A DNA stretch of 64,000 nucleotides from Acutalibacter sp. 1XD8-36 (GTDB taxonomy: Bacteria; Bacillota; Clostridia; Oscillospirales; Acutalibacteraceae), in contig NZ_QZDU01000004.1 in the NCBI RefSeq assembly GCF_009917525.1, positions 124,001 through 188,000 on the forward strand. Direction: 5' to 3'. Within the stretch, counting starts at the first letter, position 1. The number at the start of each line of letters is the position of its first letter. The notes beneath the pieces are model-generated. The model was not told the origin of the DNA. It did no database searches and saw only the letters and a program-made list of their open reading frames with translations. Shown here piece after piece: positions 49,669 through 57,069 of the stretch. Position numbers and translations under genes: made by a program.

Positions 49669-49697
49669 AAAACCAAACCCTTTCCAGTAAGTATATA

Positions 49698-49753
49698 ATA
49701 GTAAACGCACTTAAAAATCGATAAATACCGATTTTTGAACTGCGTTAACTATA
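49698..49753. repeat. Dispersed palindromic repeat, copy D
   Basis: A 56-bp copy nearly identical to copy B (starts ATAGTAAACGCACTTAAAAA, ends CTGCGTTAACTATA). It lies 29 bp upstream of the asnB start, where a promoter would be expected. Confidence 0.88.
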
Positions 49754-49813
49754 ATCTAGCACTCCCCATTATATGCGTGCCGGTGTGCAGATTTCCTCGG
49801 AAAAAGACGAAAA

Positions 49814-49834
49814 GCAGCGGCAATATGCCGCTGC
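49814..49834 (-). terminator. Terminator of the HAD-DUF1836 operon
   Basis: GCAGCGGC (49814-49821) and GCCGCTGC (49827-49834) form a perfect stem; on the minus strand TTTTCGTCTTTTT follows. Confidence 0.85.
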
Positions 49835-49853
49835 CTGAGCTTAACGCCTATAT

Positions 49854-50378
49854 TTATTCCTTCCCGCCGTCCAGGGCCAGCTCACAGAGTATCCTTTCAG
49901 CCGCCGCGCGCTTTGCGTTGGACTCGGCGGCAAGCCTCAGTGCCTCCCGCCGCAGGTCCGCCCCCCTCTGGCAGCTCTCCTCAAGCTCCCGGCAGGTTTC
50001 GCTCACCGCGCCGGTATGTGCCGCCAGAAAGGCCCCGTAAAGCTCCGGGTCCATGGGCTTCCCCTGGAGCAGCGTGCCGATATCCTGTATGGCAAGCACC
50101 TGCTTTAGCATACATATCACCGTCAGCGCCGCCAGATGCTCCCGGCTGTACTTCTTCTTCTCCGGGTGGGGCAGCACGTCCTTTTTCACGTAGTTATTTA
50201 TCATAGAGTTTGTGAGCAGCACATCCTCCTCGTCCCGCTCAAAAAACCGCAGGCTGTCCCGCAGGTACTGGAGCACCTGGTCCACATAGAGCGGGATAGC
50301 CGGAAGCTGCTCCCACAGCGGGCAGGAGAGCTCACGGCCCTCCCTGGCCCAGGCCAGTATCTTTTCCTCAGCGTCCAT
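49854..50378 (-). CDS. DUF1836 domain protein (MerR-like)
   Basis: The 174-residue protein contains LLTNSMINNYVKKDVLPHPEKKKYSREHLAALTVICMLKQVL, read in two parts as a winged-helix segment typical of DUF1836 and of MerR-like DNA-binding proteins. It is the last gene of an operon with three HAD paralogues (14 nt gap), and may regulate them or an unrelated target. Cytoplasmic. Confidence 0.8.
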   Translation of the reverse strand: MDAEEKILAWAREGRELSCPLWEQLPAIPLYVDQVLQYLRDSLRFFERDEEDVLLTNSMINNYVKKDVLPHPEKKKYSREHLAALTVICMLKQVLAIQDIGTLLQGKPMDPELYGAFLAAHTGAVSETCRELEESCQRGADLRREALRLAAESNAKRAAAERILCELALDGGKE

Positions 50379-50391
50379 TTACATTCCTCCC

Positions 50392-51171
50392 TTACAGCAG
50401 CTCTAGTATGCCGGAAATTTCATCTATGCGCCTGAATTCAAGGCCCGGGGCGTCCGCCTCCGGGACCGTCCCGCCGGCGGCCTGGATATGGTCAATGCCA
50501 AAGCCCCTGTCCAGCTCCGGGGACCATTGGGCGGCGCTTATCAGCACCGGGACTATACCCAGGGCGGCGGCCCCCGCCAGGTTTTTAGGGTTATCGTCGA
50601 TAAAAACCGTCTGCTCCGGGGGAAGGCCCATTTTTGAAAGGGCGTCCCGGAACATCCGCCGGTCGGGCTTCAGGGTGCCCAGCTCAAAGCTGAAGGTGGC
50701 GCAGTCAAAGTATTTCAGTATGTCGAAATGCTCCAGCAGGGGTATGATAGAGGGCCAGGTGTCGGAGATAATGCCCAGCTTGTATTTGCCCTGCAGGGCC
50801 TTAAGGGTGCTTATGGTGCCGTCGAACAACCGGTAATTGTCGTCCTTATTATAGACCTTATCCCCGGCAACGGCTTTTACCTCTTCGCCGGTAAGCCCCA
50901 GGCCAAGCTCTGCCGAAAGCACGGTGTAATACTTCAGGAAGATATCATACTCCTCCTCTATGGCAAGCACCGGCCTGCTTTGCTCAACGGCGCGCTCTCT
51001 ATAGGCGCAGTCCTTCGCGGCCCTCACCCTTTCCGGGGGCATGGCCCTCAGCTTCTCCGGGGAGAAATACCTTTTTGCCAGGTCCGAAAACATGAAGCTC
51101 CCCGAGGGCGGGTACAGCAGCGTGCCCCCAAGGTCGAAGAATATCCCCTTAACATTATGCAGCTTTTCCAT
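50392..51171 (-). CDS. HAD-superfamily hydrolase, paralogue 3
   Basis: The 259-residue protein starts at ATG 51171 (6 nt after GAGGAGGGA). HAD motifs: I FFDLGGTLLYPP, II IISDTWPS, III Lys in LKPDRRM, IV VFIDDNPKN. The motif I second Asp is Gly. It has a longer C-terminus (about 25 residues) than its two neighbours. Substrate unknown. Third of three tandem copies in one operon. Confidence 0.85.
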   Translation of the reverse strand: MEKLHNVKGIFFDLGGTLLYPPSGSFMFSDLAKRYFSPEKLRAMPPERVRAAKDCAYRERAVEQSRPVLAIEEEYDIFLKYYTVLSAELGLGLTGEEVKAVAGDKVYNKDDNYRLFDGTISTLKALQGKYKLGIISDTWPSIIPLLEHFDILKYFDCATFSFELGTLKPDRRMFRDALSKMGLPPEQTVFIDDNPKNLAGAAALGIVPVLISAAQWSPELDRGFGIDHIQAAGGTVPEADAPGLEFRRIDEISGILELL

Positions 51172-51184
51172 AGCCATTCCCTCC

Positions 51185-51889
51185 TCAAACATCCAAAAGC
51201 CCCAGTATCCCCGATATCCTGTCTATATCAGGGATACCCTCTGCGGGCACGATACCGGGCATGGCCCTGATGAGCACCGGGTTTATCCCCGCCTCCTGGG
51301 CCCCATAGAGGTTTCGGGCGCTGTCGTCCACAAAGACGGTGTTCTCAGCGGGCAGGCCCATCTTAGCCAGAGCGTCCTCGTACATCCTGCGGTCGGGCTT
51401 GAAGGCGCCCAGCTCAAAGCTGTAGGTCGCGCAGTCAAAGTATTTCAGTATGCCAAGATATTCCAGCAGCGGCACTATAGATGGCCAGGTATCGGAGATT
51501 ATCCCCAGCCTGTACCTGCCGCGGACAGCCTCCAGGGTCTCTAAAGTGCTGTCAAACATCCTGTAGTTGTCCGCCTTATTATATACCTTATCCTCCGTGA
51601 CTATGCGAAGGTCATCGCCGGTGAGCCCCAGCTCGGGCAGGGCCTTGGCAACCGCCTTATAGTATCCGTAAAACTGCTCGTACTCCTCCTCCACGGTGTG
51701 CAGCAGGTGGTGCCCGTCCAGCTCCCGGCTGGCCCGGGACATTGCCGCCTGAGGGCCCGGCTCCTGAAGCCTCTCCTTTGGGAAATACCTGTATGCAAGC
51801 TCCGAAAACATCCAGCTCCCCGAGGGCGGGTAAATGAGCGTGCCCCCCAGGTCAAAGAATATTCCCTTAATATTATGCAGCTTTTCCAT
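51185..51889 (-). CDS. HAD-superfamily hydrolase, paralogue 2
   Basis: The 234-residue protein has motif I FFDLGGTLIYPP, motif II IISDTWPS, motif III KPDRRM and motif IV FVDDSARN. Its opening MEKLHNIKGIFFDLGGTL is almost the same as that of paralogue 3, and PPSGSWMFSELAYRYF continues the match, so the two arose by recent tandem duplication. Again the second Asp of motif I is Gly. Start ATG 51889 follows GGGGGAG. Confidence 0.85.
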   Translation of the reverse strand: MEKLHNIKGIFFDLGGTLIYPPSGSWMFSELAYRYFPKERLQEPGPQAAMSRASRELDGHHLLHTVEEEYEQFYGYYKAVAKALPELGLTGDDLRIVTEDKVYNKADNYRMFDSTLETLEAVRGRYRLGIISDTWPSIVPLLEYLGILKYFDCATYSFELGAFKPDRRMYEDALAKMGLPAENTVFVDDSARNLYGAQEAGINPVLIRAMPGIVPAEGIPDIDRISGILGLLDV

Positions 51890-51907
51890 AGACTAATCTC
51901 CCCCTTC

Positions 51908-52627
51908 TCATATATCCAGCAGCTCCAAAAGCCCGGAAATGCGGTCGATACTGTGCACCCCCTCAATGGGCTCGGTATGGCCCATCAGCCCCATATGCAC
52001 CGGGTGGCGTATGAGCACCGGGCATATGCCCTCCTTCTGCGCCCCCAGCACATTCCCCGGCAGGTCGTCGACGAACAGGGTGTTCTCAGGGGGCAGACCC
52101 ATTTTAGAAAGGGCGTCCCGGTACATGGCCGGGGACGGCTTGAAGGCGTTTAGCTGGAAGCTGTAGGTGGCACAGTGGAAGTATTTACCTATGTCCATCT
52201 GCTCCAGCATATCCCAAACCGAGGGCCAGTTGTCCGAGATGATTCCAAGCCTGTATTTTTTACTCAGGGCCTCAAGGGTCTCCACGGTGTCGTCAAAGAT
52301 TTGGAAGTTTGCCATATTATACACCTTATCGTCGGTTATCTCCTCAAGCTCCCCTGAGGTAATGCCCAGCTCCGGTAGCTTCTGCGCCAGGGTCCTATAG
52401 AAGCGGGCGAAGCGCTCCCGCTCCTCGCCGGTGGTGCTCAGAAGGTGGTCTGATTCCAGCTCCATATTGGCCCTGCGCACAAGCTCCATATTCTCCGGCT
52501 CAGCCAGCTTTTCCCGGGGGAAATACTTATATGCAAGCCGGGAAAACAGCCAGCTTCCGGAGGGCGGGTACACGAGCGTGCCGCCTAAGTCCAGAAATAT
52601 ACCCTTAATATCCTTAAGCTTTTTCAA
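51908..52627 (-). CDS. HAD-superfamily hydrolase, paralogue 1
   Basis: From TTG 52627 (AAAGGAG 8 nt upstream) the 239-residue protein has motif I FLDLGGTLVYPP, motif II IISDNWPS, motif III KPSPAM and motif IV FVDDLPGN. A much longer in-frame reading exists upstream to 53296 but runs antisense through the XRE gene and the promoter, so I reject it. It is the first gene of the operon and the most diverged of the three. Confidence 0.85.
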   Translation of the reverse strand: MKKLKDIKGIFLDLGGTLVYPPSGSWLFSRLAYKYFPREKLAEPENMELVRRANMELESDHLLSTTGEERERFARFYRTLAQKLPELGITSGELEEITDDKVYNMANFQIFDDTVETLEALSKKYRLGIISDNWPSVWDMLEQMDIGKYFHCATYSFQLNAFKPSPAMYRDALSKMGLPPENTLFVDDLPGNVLGAQKEGICPVLIRHPVHMGLMGHTEPIEGVHSIDRISGLLELLDI

Positions 52628-52654
52628 GTAGTCAGCTCCTTTGCCTTTTCCAGT

Positions 52655-52683
52655 ATTGTAAACCATATCATGGGTTTTGTCAA
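52655..52683 (-). promoter_or_regulatory. Promoter of the HAD-DUF1836 operon
   Basis: On the minus strand TTGACA (52678-52683) and TACAAT (52655-52660) are 17 nt apart, about 28 nt before the TTG start. Confidence 0.8.
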
Positions 52684-52751
52684 TTTTTTCTGGCGTAAAA
52701 GGCCCTGTGTTAATCTCCGTTGCTTGACGCAACGGCCAGATAGCCGTACAA

Positions 52752-52801
52752 TATAGTAAACACAGCGGTGCGGATACACCTGTGCCGCAGTGGTTACTAT
52801 A
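52752..52801. repeat. Palindromic repeat, variant copy E
   Basis: A 50-bp element with the TATAGTAAACACAG left end and CAGTGGTTACTATA right end, but a different GC-rich centre (GCGGTGCGG...CCTGTGCCGC). It lies between the divergent HAD operon and XRE gene and may provide an operator or a transcript hairpin. Confidence 0.65.
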
Positions 52802-52835
52802 ACGCCATAGACTCGCAGAAAAGAGGTTATGCAGA

Positions 52836-53351
52836 ATGTTAAGCGAAAACATCAGGGCCATGAGAAAGTCCAAGGGCCTCTCCCAGGAGGAGCTTGCGGT
52901 AAAGCTGAACGTGGTGCGCCAGACCGTGTCCAAATGGGAGCAGGGGCTGTCCGTGCCGGACGCGGACATGCTCATATCCATATCAAAGGTATTTGAAGCG
53001 CCGGTGGGCACCCTGCTGGGGGAAACTGTCGCCGGGGAGGAGCCTGGGGAGCTCAGGGCCATATCAGAGAAGCTGGAGGTCATAAACCTCCAGCTGGCGC
53101 GCAGGAAGTCGGCGCGCAGGGAGGCGGTTCTCTGGCTGCTTTTATCCATATGTGCGGCGGTGCTTATCTGCTTCGCGGTTCTGGTGGTGCTGGACAGCCC
53201 GTATAAGGGCTGGGACTGGAGCGACCCGGAGCTCGCTGTGGCGGGAACGGCATACCACGCCTTTGAGTGGGTGTTTATAAGATTGGCGCCCCTCATATTT
53301 ACCGGCTCAGCCGCAGGCGTTGCCGTTATGCTGGTTAGGAAAAGGGATTAA
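52836..53351 (+). CDS. XRE-family regulator with C-terminal membrane segments
   Basis: The 171-residue protein has an N-terminal Cro/C1 HTH (MRKSKGLSQEELAVKLNV, RQTVSKWEQGLSVPD), a linker helix with SEKLEVINLQLARRKSA, and two membrane segments (about 103-122 and 146-166). Membrane-bound XRE regulators sense envelope conditions in other Firmicutes; the signal here is unknown. It is divergent from the HAD operon, its possible target. Confidence 0.85.
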   Translation: MLSENIRAMRKSKGLSQEELAVKLNVVRQTVSKWEQGLSVPDADMLISISKVFEAPVGTLLGETVAGEEPGELRAISEKLEVINLQLARRKSARREAVLWLLLSICAAVLICFAVLVVLDSPYKGWDWSDPELAVAGTAYHAFEWVFIRLAPLIFTGSAAGVAVMLVRKRD

Positions 53352-53358
53352 CAGGGAG

Positions 53359-53408
53359 AAAATCAAAGGGGGCGGCCCTCCTGCGCGGGGCCGCCCCCTT
53401 TGATTTTT
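53359..53408 (+). terminator. Strong terminator after the XRE gene
   Basis: A perfect 20-bp inverted repeat, AAAATCAAAGGGGGCGGCCC at 53359-53378 and its complement at 53388-53407, encloses a 9-nt loop. Confidence 0.95.
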
Positions 53409-53421
53409 GCAGGCAAAACGG

Positions 53422-53450
53422 TTGCCTTTCGCCCCGGCTTATGGTAAAAT
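53422..53450 (+). promoter_or_regulatory. Promoter of the pcrA operon
   Basis: TTGCCT (53422-53427) and TAAAAT (53445-53450) are separated by 17 nt. Confidence 0.65.
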
Positions 53451-53483
53451 CTAGGGGACTGGAATCCATATGAGAAAGGTAAT

Positions 53484-55859
53484 GTGAAAATGGGGTTTGA
53501 TAAAGAGGAAATACTGGAGCTGCGCCGGAGGGTGCTGAGAAAGGACTTCTCCCGCATGAACGACCGCCAGCAGCAGGCGGTTTTCCACTCAGAGGGCCCG
53601 GTGCTGATACTTGCGGGGGCAGGCAGCGGCAAGACCACGGTGCTTGTGAACCGCATAGCCAATCTGGTGCGCTACGGCAAGGCCTATGAGAGCACGTTCA
53701 TACAGCCGGAGTTTACAGAGGACGACGCCGAAGGCTGCAAAAGCTACCTTGAGGGCGGGGAGCTTTCTGAGATAACCCGGGCCCGGCTCTCGGTGTCGGC
53801 CCCGGCGCCCTGGAGGATAATGGCGATAACCTTCACAAATAAGGCGGCCGGGGAGCTGAAGGAGCGCCTCTCGGCCATGCTTGGGGAGCCTGGGCAGGAT
53901 ATCTGGGCCTCCACCTTCCACTCAAGCTGCGCCCGTATGCTCCGGCGGGACGGGGAGCGGCTGGGGTACAGCTCCCATTTTACCATCTACGACACCGACG
54001 ACAGCCGCCGCCTGATGAAGGAGGTCATGCGGGACCTTGAGATAAACGAGAAAAACATCTCCCATAAGTCAATACTCTCCGAGATATCCCGGGCCAAGGA
54101 CAGCCTTGTGTCCCCGGAGGAGTACGAGTCCCAGGCGGGGGCGGACTTCAGGCTCAAGGTGATAGCCAGGGCCTATATGGCCTACCAGCGTCGCCTTGCC
54201 GACTCCGACGCCATGGACTTCGACGACCTGCTGGTGAACACCGTAAGGCTCTTTGAGAAGTGCCCGGACGTGCTGGAATACTATAGGGAGCGCTTTAGGT
54301 ATATTATGGTGGACGAGTACCAGGACACAAACCACGCCCAATACCGCTTTGTGAGCCTGCTTGCGGCAAAGCACAACAACCTCTGCGTGGTGGGGGACGA
54401 CGACCAGAGCATATATAAGTTCCGGGGGGCCACCATCGAGAACATCATGAACTTTGAGCAGGACTTCCCCGGGGCCATGGTGGTGCGCCTGGAGCAGAAC
54501 TACCGCTCCACCCAGAACATACTGGACGCGGCAAACGCCGTCATAGCCCATAATTTAGAGCGCAAGGGCAAGACCCTCTGGACCGCCGCCGGTCCCGGGG
54601 AGAAGCTGCACCTGCACACCGCCGAGAATGAGCAGGACGAGGCGGACAGGGTCGCCAGGGTGATATTGGACGGGGTTGCAAAGGGAAGGAAATTTTCCGA
54701 CTACGCCGTACTCTACCGCATGAACTCCCAGTCCCTTACCTTCGAGAGGATGTTCGCAAAGTCCGGCGTGCCCCACAGGATAATCGGCGGCACACGCTTC
54801 TTTGACCGCAGGGAGGTCCGGGACATGATAGCTTATCTCAGCGTGATAAATAATCCCGGGGACGAGATAAGGCTTAGGCGCATACTGAACACCCCAAAGC
54901 GGGGCATAGGGGACAAGACCGCCGACACCGCCGCGGGGATAGGCCAGCAGGTGGGGGAGAGCATGTTCCAGGTAATAAGCCACCCGGAGGAGTTCCCGGC
55001 AATCACAAAGGCCGCCGCAAAGAAGCTCTCGGGCTTTGCCGGCATGATGCAGGAGCTGATAGACAAGGCCGAGGAGGGCATGGCCCCCAGCGAGCTGTAT
55101 GCGGAACTCCTGGAGCAGACCGGCTATACAATGTTCCTGCGCACAGAGGAACCGGAGAAGGCCGAGGAGCGCATTGAGAACGTCCAGGAGCTCTCCTCAA
55201 TGCTCCAGCGCTATGAGCAGGAGAACGGCAGCGAGGCCAGCCTCTCGGGCTTCCTGGAGGAGGTGGCGCTGTTCACCGACATAGACAACTACGACGCGGG
55301 GGCCGACTCCGCCGTGCTCATGACAATACACTCCGCAAAGGGCTTGGAGTTCCCGGTGGTGTTCCTGCCCGGCTGGGAGGAGGGGGTATTCCCCGGCAGC
55401 GCCGTGCTGTACGACCCCTCGGAAGCGGAGGAGGAGCGCAGGCTCGCCTATGTAGCCATCACCAGGGCCAGGGAGGAGCTGTATATATATAACGCGGAGA
55501 GCCGCATGATATTCGGCTCCACAAGCCATAACAGGATATCCCGCTTTGCCGACGAGATACCGGGGGAGCTTATGGAGCGTAGTCGCTCCAGGGAGTACGC
55601 CTACCGCCCGGAGAGCATTTCCCTCGGCGGCACCGGGGCCGCGGCTCCAAAAGCCAAGCCCGCCTATAAGCCGCCGGTCCATAAGCCCGCCCCCGCGGGC
55701 ACCTATAAGGTGGGGGACAGCGTGCAGCACAAGACCTTCGGCACCGGGCTCATCCTGGGCGCTACCCCAATGGCAAACGACACCCTTTTGGAGATAGCCT
55801 TTGACAAGGCCGGGACCAAGAAGCTCATGGCGAACTTCGCAAGGCTCACGAAGCTTTAA
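53484..55859 (+). CDS. pcrA: ATP-dependent DNA helicase PcrA/UvrD
   Basis: The 791-residue superfamily 1A helicase has motif I LAGAGSGKTT (43-52), Ia ITFTNKAA, II DEYQD, III GDDDQSIYKFRGA, IV LEQNYRST, V MTIHSAKGLEF, VI YVAITRARE, and a C-terminal Tudor-like YKVGDSVQHKTFGTG. An extra acidic segment of about 38 residues (near 69-106) separates motifs I and Ia compared with Bacillus PcrA. It unwinds DNA in repair and replication. GTG 53484 or ATG 53490 could start it. First gene of an operon reaching the ABC exporter. Confidence 0.96.
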   Translation: MKMGFDKEEILELRRRVLRKDFSRMNDRQQQAVFHSEGPVLILAGAGSGKTTVLVNRIANLVRYGKAYESTFIQPEFTEDDAEGCKSYLEGGELSEITRARLSVSAPAPWRIMAITFTNKAAGELKERLSAMLGEPGQDIWASTFHSSCARMLRRDGERLGYSSHFTIYDTDDSRRLMKEVMRDLEINEKNISHKSILSEISRAKDSLVSPEEYESQAGADFRLKVIARAYMAYQRRLADSDAMDFDDLLVNTVRLFEKCPDVLEYYRERFRYIMVDEYQDTNHAQYRFVSLLAAKHNNLCVVGDDDQSIYKFRGATIENIMNFEQDFPGAMVVRLEQNYRSTQNILDAANAVIAHNLERKGKTLWTAAGPGEKLHLHTAENEQDEADRVARVILDGVAKGRKFSDYAVLYRMNSQSLTFERMFAKSGVPHRIIGGTRFFDRREVRDMIAYLSVINNPGDEIRLRRILNTPKRGIGDKTADTAAGIGQQVGESMFQVISHPEEFPAITKAAAKKLSGFAGMMQELIDKAEEGMAPSELYAELLEQTGYTMFLRTEEPEKAEERIENVQELSSMLQRYEQENGSEASLSGFLEEVALFTDIDNYDAGADSAVLMTIHSAKGLEFPVVFLPGWEEGVFPGSAVLYDPSEAEEERRLAYVAITRAREELYIYNAESRMIFGSTSHNRISRFADEIPGELMERSRSREYAYRPESISLGGTGAAAPKAKPAYKPPVHKPAPAGTYKVGDSVQHKTFGTGLILGATPMANDTLLEIAFDKAGTKKLMANFARLTKL

Positions 55860-55873
55860 GGAGGTGCGGTACT

Positions 55874-56563
55874 TTGAAAGTTTGCTTGACAGTTCCCGAG
55901 CGCTTTGCCGCCCAGAGAGAGCTGCCCCTGCTCCTTGAGGAGCAGGCGGATTTAACCGTGTTCCCCGAGGGTTTCCTGCGCTCTAAGGAGGACCTGGCGC
56001 TGGCTGTGGAGCTGACCGTGGGAAGGCCCGGCACGGTGCTTGCGGGCTATAGGGACGGCGAATGGGAGAAGGCGGTGGCGATAGAAAACGGCAGGGTGAG
56101 GGACCAGTACGCCAAGTGTATCCTGACAGGCGGGGAGCGGGAGAGAAAGCGCCCGGGATACCGTATCCGCTGCCTTGACAGCAGCCTTGGAAAGCTGGCT
56201 GTGCCAATTTGTTATGAGGTGCACTTCCCCGAGGTCTGCCGGGTGATGGCCCTGGAGGGCCCGGCGCTTATGGTGAACATTATCGGCACCGGCATGTACC
56301 ACCCCCTCCAGTACGAACAGTGGCGGGCTATTGCCAGGGCCCGGGCCATTGAGAACGAGGTGCCGGCAGTAGGCTGCTGCCATTTCTGTGGGGAGCTGCC
56401 CCTGGCCTTTGCCTTTGACAGCAGCGGCAGGGAGCTCCTTGAGGTTCAGGGCAGGCACGGCGCGTTTACGGTGGAAATAGACATATCCGGCGAAAAGCCC
56501 ATAGGCTATATGGCCGACAGGAGGCCGGAGCTTTTCGGGCCGCTCTCTGCGGCAGCCGTTTAA
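55874..56563 (+). CDS. Carbon-nitrogen hydrolase (nitrilase superfamily)
   Basis: The 229-residue protein has the catalytic triad of the family: Glu32 in FPEGF, Lys81 in YAKC and Cys113 in ICYEVHFPE. TTG 55874 follows GGAGGTG. It is slightly shorter than typical nitrilases. The substrate (amide, nitrile or N-carbamyl compound) is unknown. It lies 14 nt after pcrA. Confidence 0.88.
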   Translation: MKVCLTVPERFAAQRELPLLLEEQADLTVFPEGFLRSKEDLALAVELTVGRPGTVLAGYRDGEWEKAVAIENGRVRDQYAKCILTGGERERKRPGYRIRCLDSSLGKLAVPICYEVHFPEVCRVMALEGPALMVNIIGTGMYHPLQYEQWRAIARARAIENEVPAVGCCHFCGELPLAFAFDSSGRELLEVQGRHGAFTVEIDISGEKPIGYMADRRPELFGPLSAAAV

Positions 56564-56590
56564 GTATAAGTCTGGAGGGATAGGGAAAGC

Positions 56591-57049
56591 ATGATAACAG
56601 AGCTAAAGGAAAAAACTGAGAAGGAGCAGGCCTGCCGGGAGATATTAAGCTCGCTGCCCGACTGGTTTGGGAACCCGGAGTCCGTGGAGGAGTACGCCGC
56701 AAGCTGCCGGGAGCTGCCCGTATGGGCGGATATATGCTCCGGCACGGCGGCGGGCTTTATCGCCTTTAGGCCCACAAGCGGCTGCGCCGGTGAGATATAC
56801 GTAATGGGGGTCCGCCGGGAGCTGCACCGCAGGGGCCTGGGCCGGGAGCTTTTCAGGCCGCTGTATGCCTACGCCAGGGAAAACGGCTTTCAGTTCCTGA
56901 CGGTGAAGACTGTGCAGCAGGGGAAATACCCCGACTACGACAGGACCAACCTGTTTTATAAAAGCCTGGGCTTCCTGGAGCTTGAGTGCTTCCCGGGGCT
57001 ATGGGATGAGCAGAACCCCTGCCAGGTATATATTATGGATGTAAAATAA
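56591..57049 (+). CDS. GNAT family N-acetyltransferase
   Basis: The 152-residue protein has IYVMGVRRELHRRGLGRELFR (motif A) and DRTNLFYKSLGFLE (motif B). It resembles small GNAT enzymes that acetylate amino sugars or peptides; substrate unknown. In the pcrA operon, followed after 20 nt by the ABC exporter. Confidence 0.83.
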   Translation: MITELKEKTEKEQACREILSSLPDWFGNPESVEEYAASCRELPVWADICSGTAAGFIAFRPTSGCAGEIYVMGVRRELHRRGLGRELFRPLYAYARENGFQFLTVKTVQQGKYPDYDRTNLFYKSLGFLELECFPGLWDEQNPCQVYIMDVK

Positions 57050-57069
57050 AGTAAAGGAGGCCAGTATCT

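Noticed and set aside
51908-53296. A 462-codon minus-strand reading that extends the first HAD gene far upstream
   Set aside because: The upstream half lies antisense to the XRE gene, crosses repeat E and the HAD promoter, and lacks a domain; the TTG at 52627 has a good ribosome binding site.
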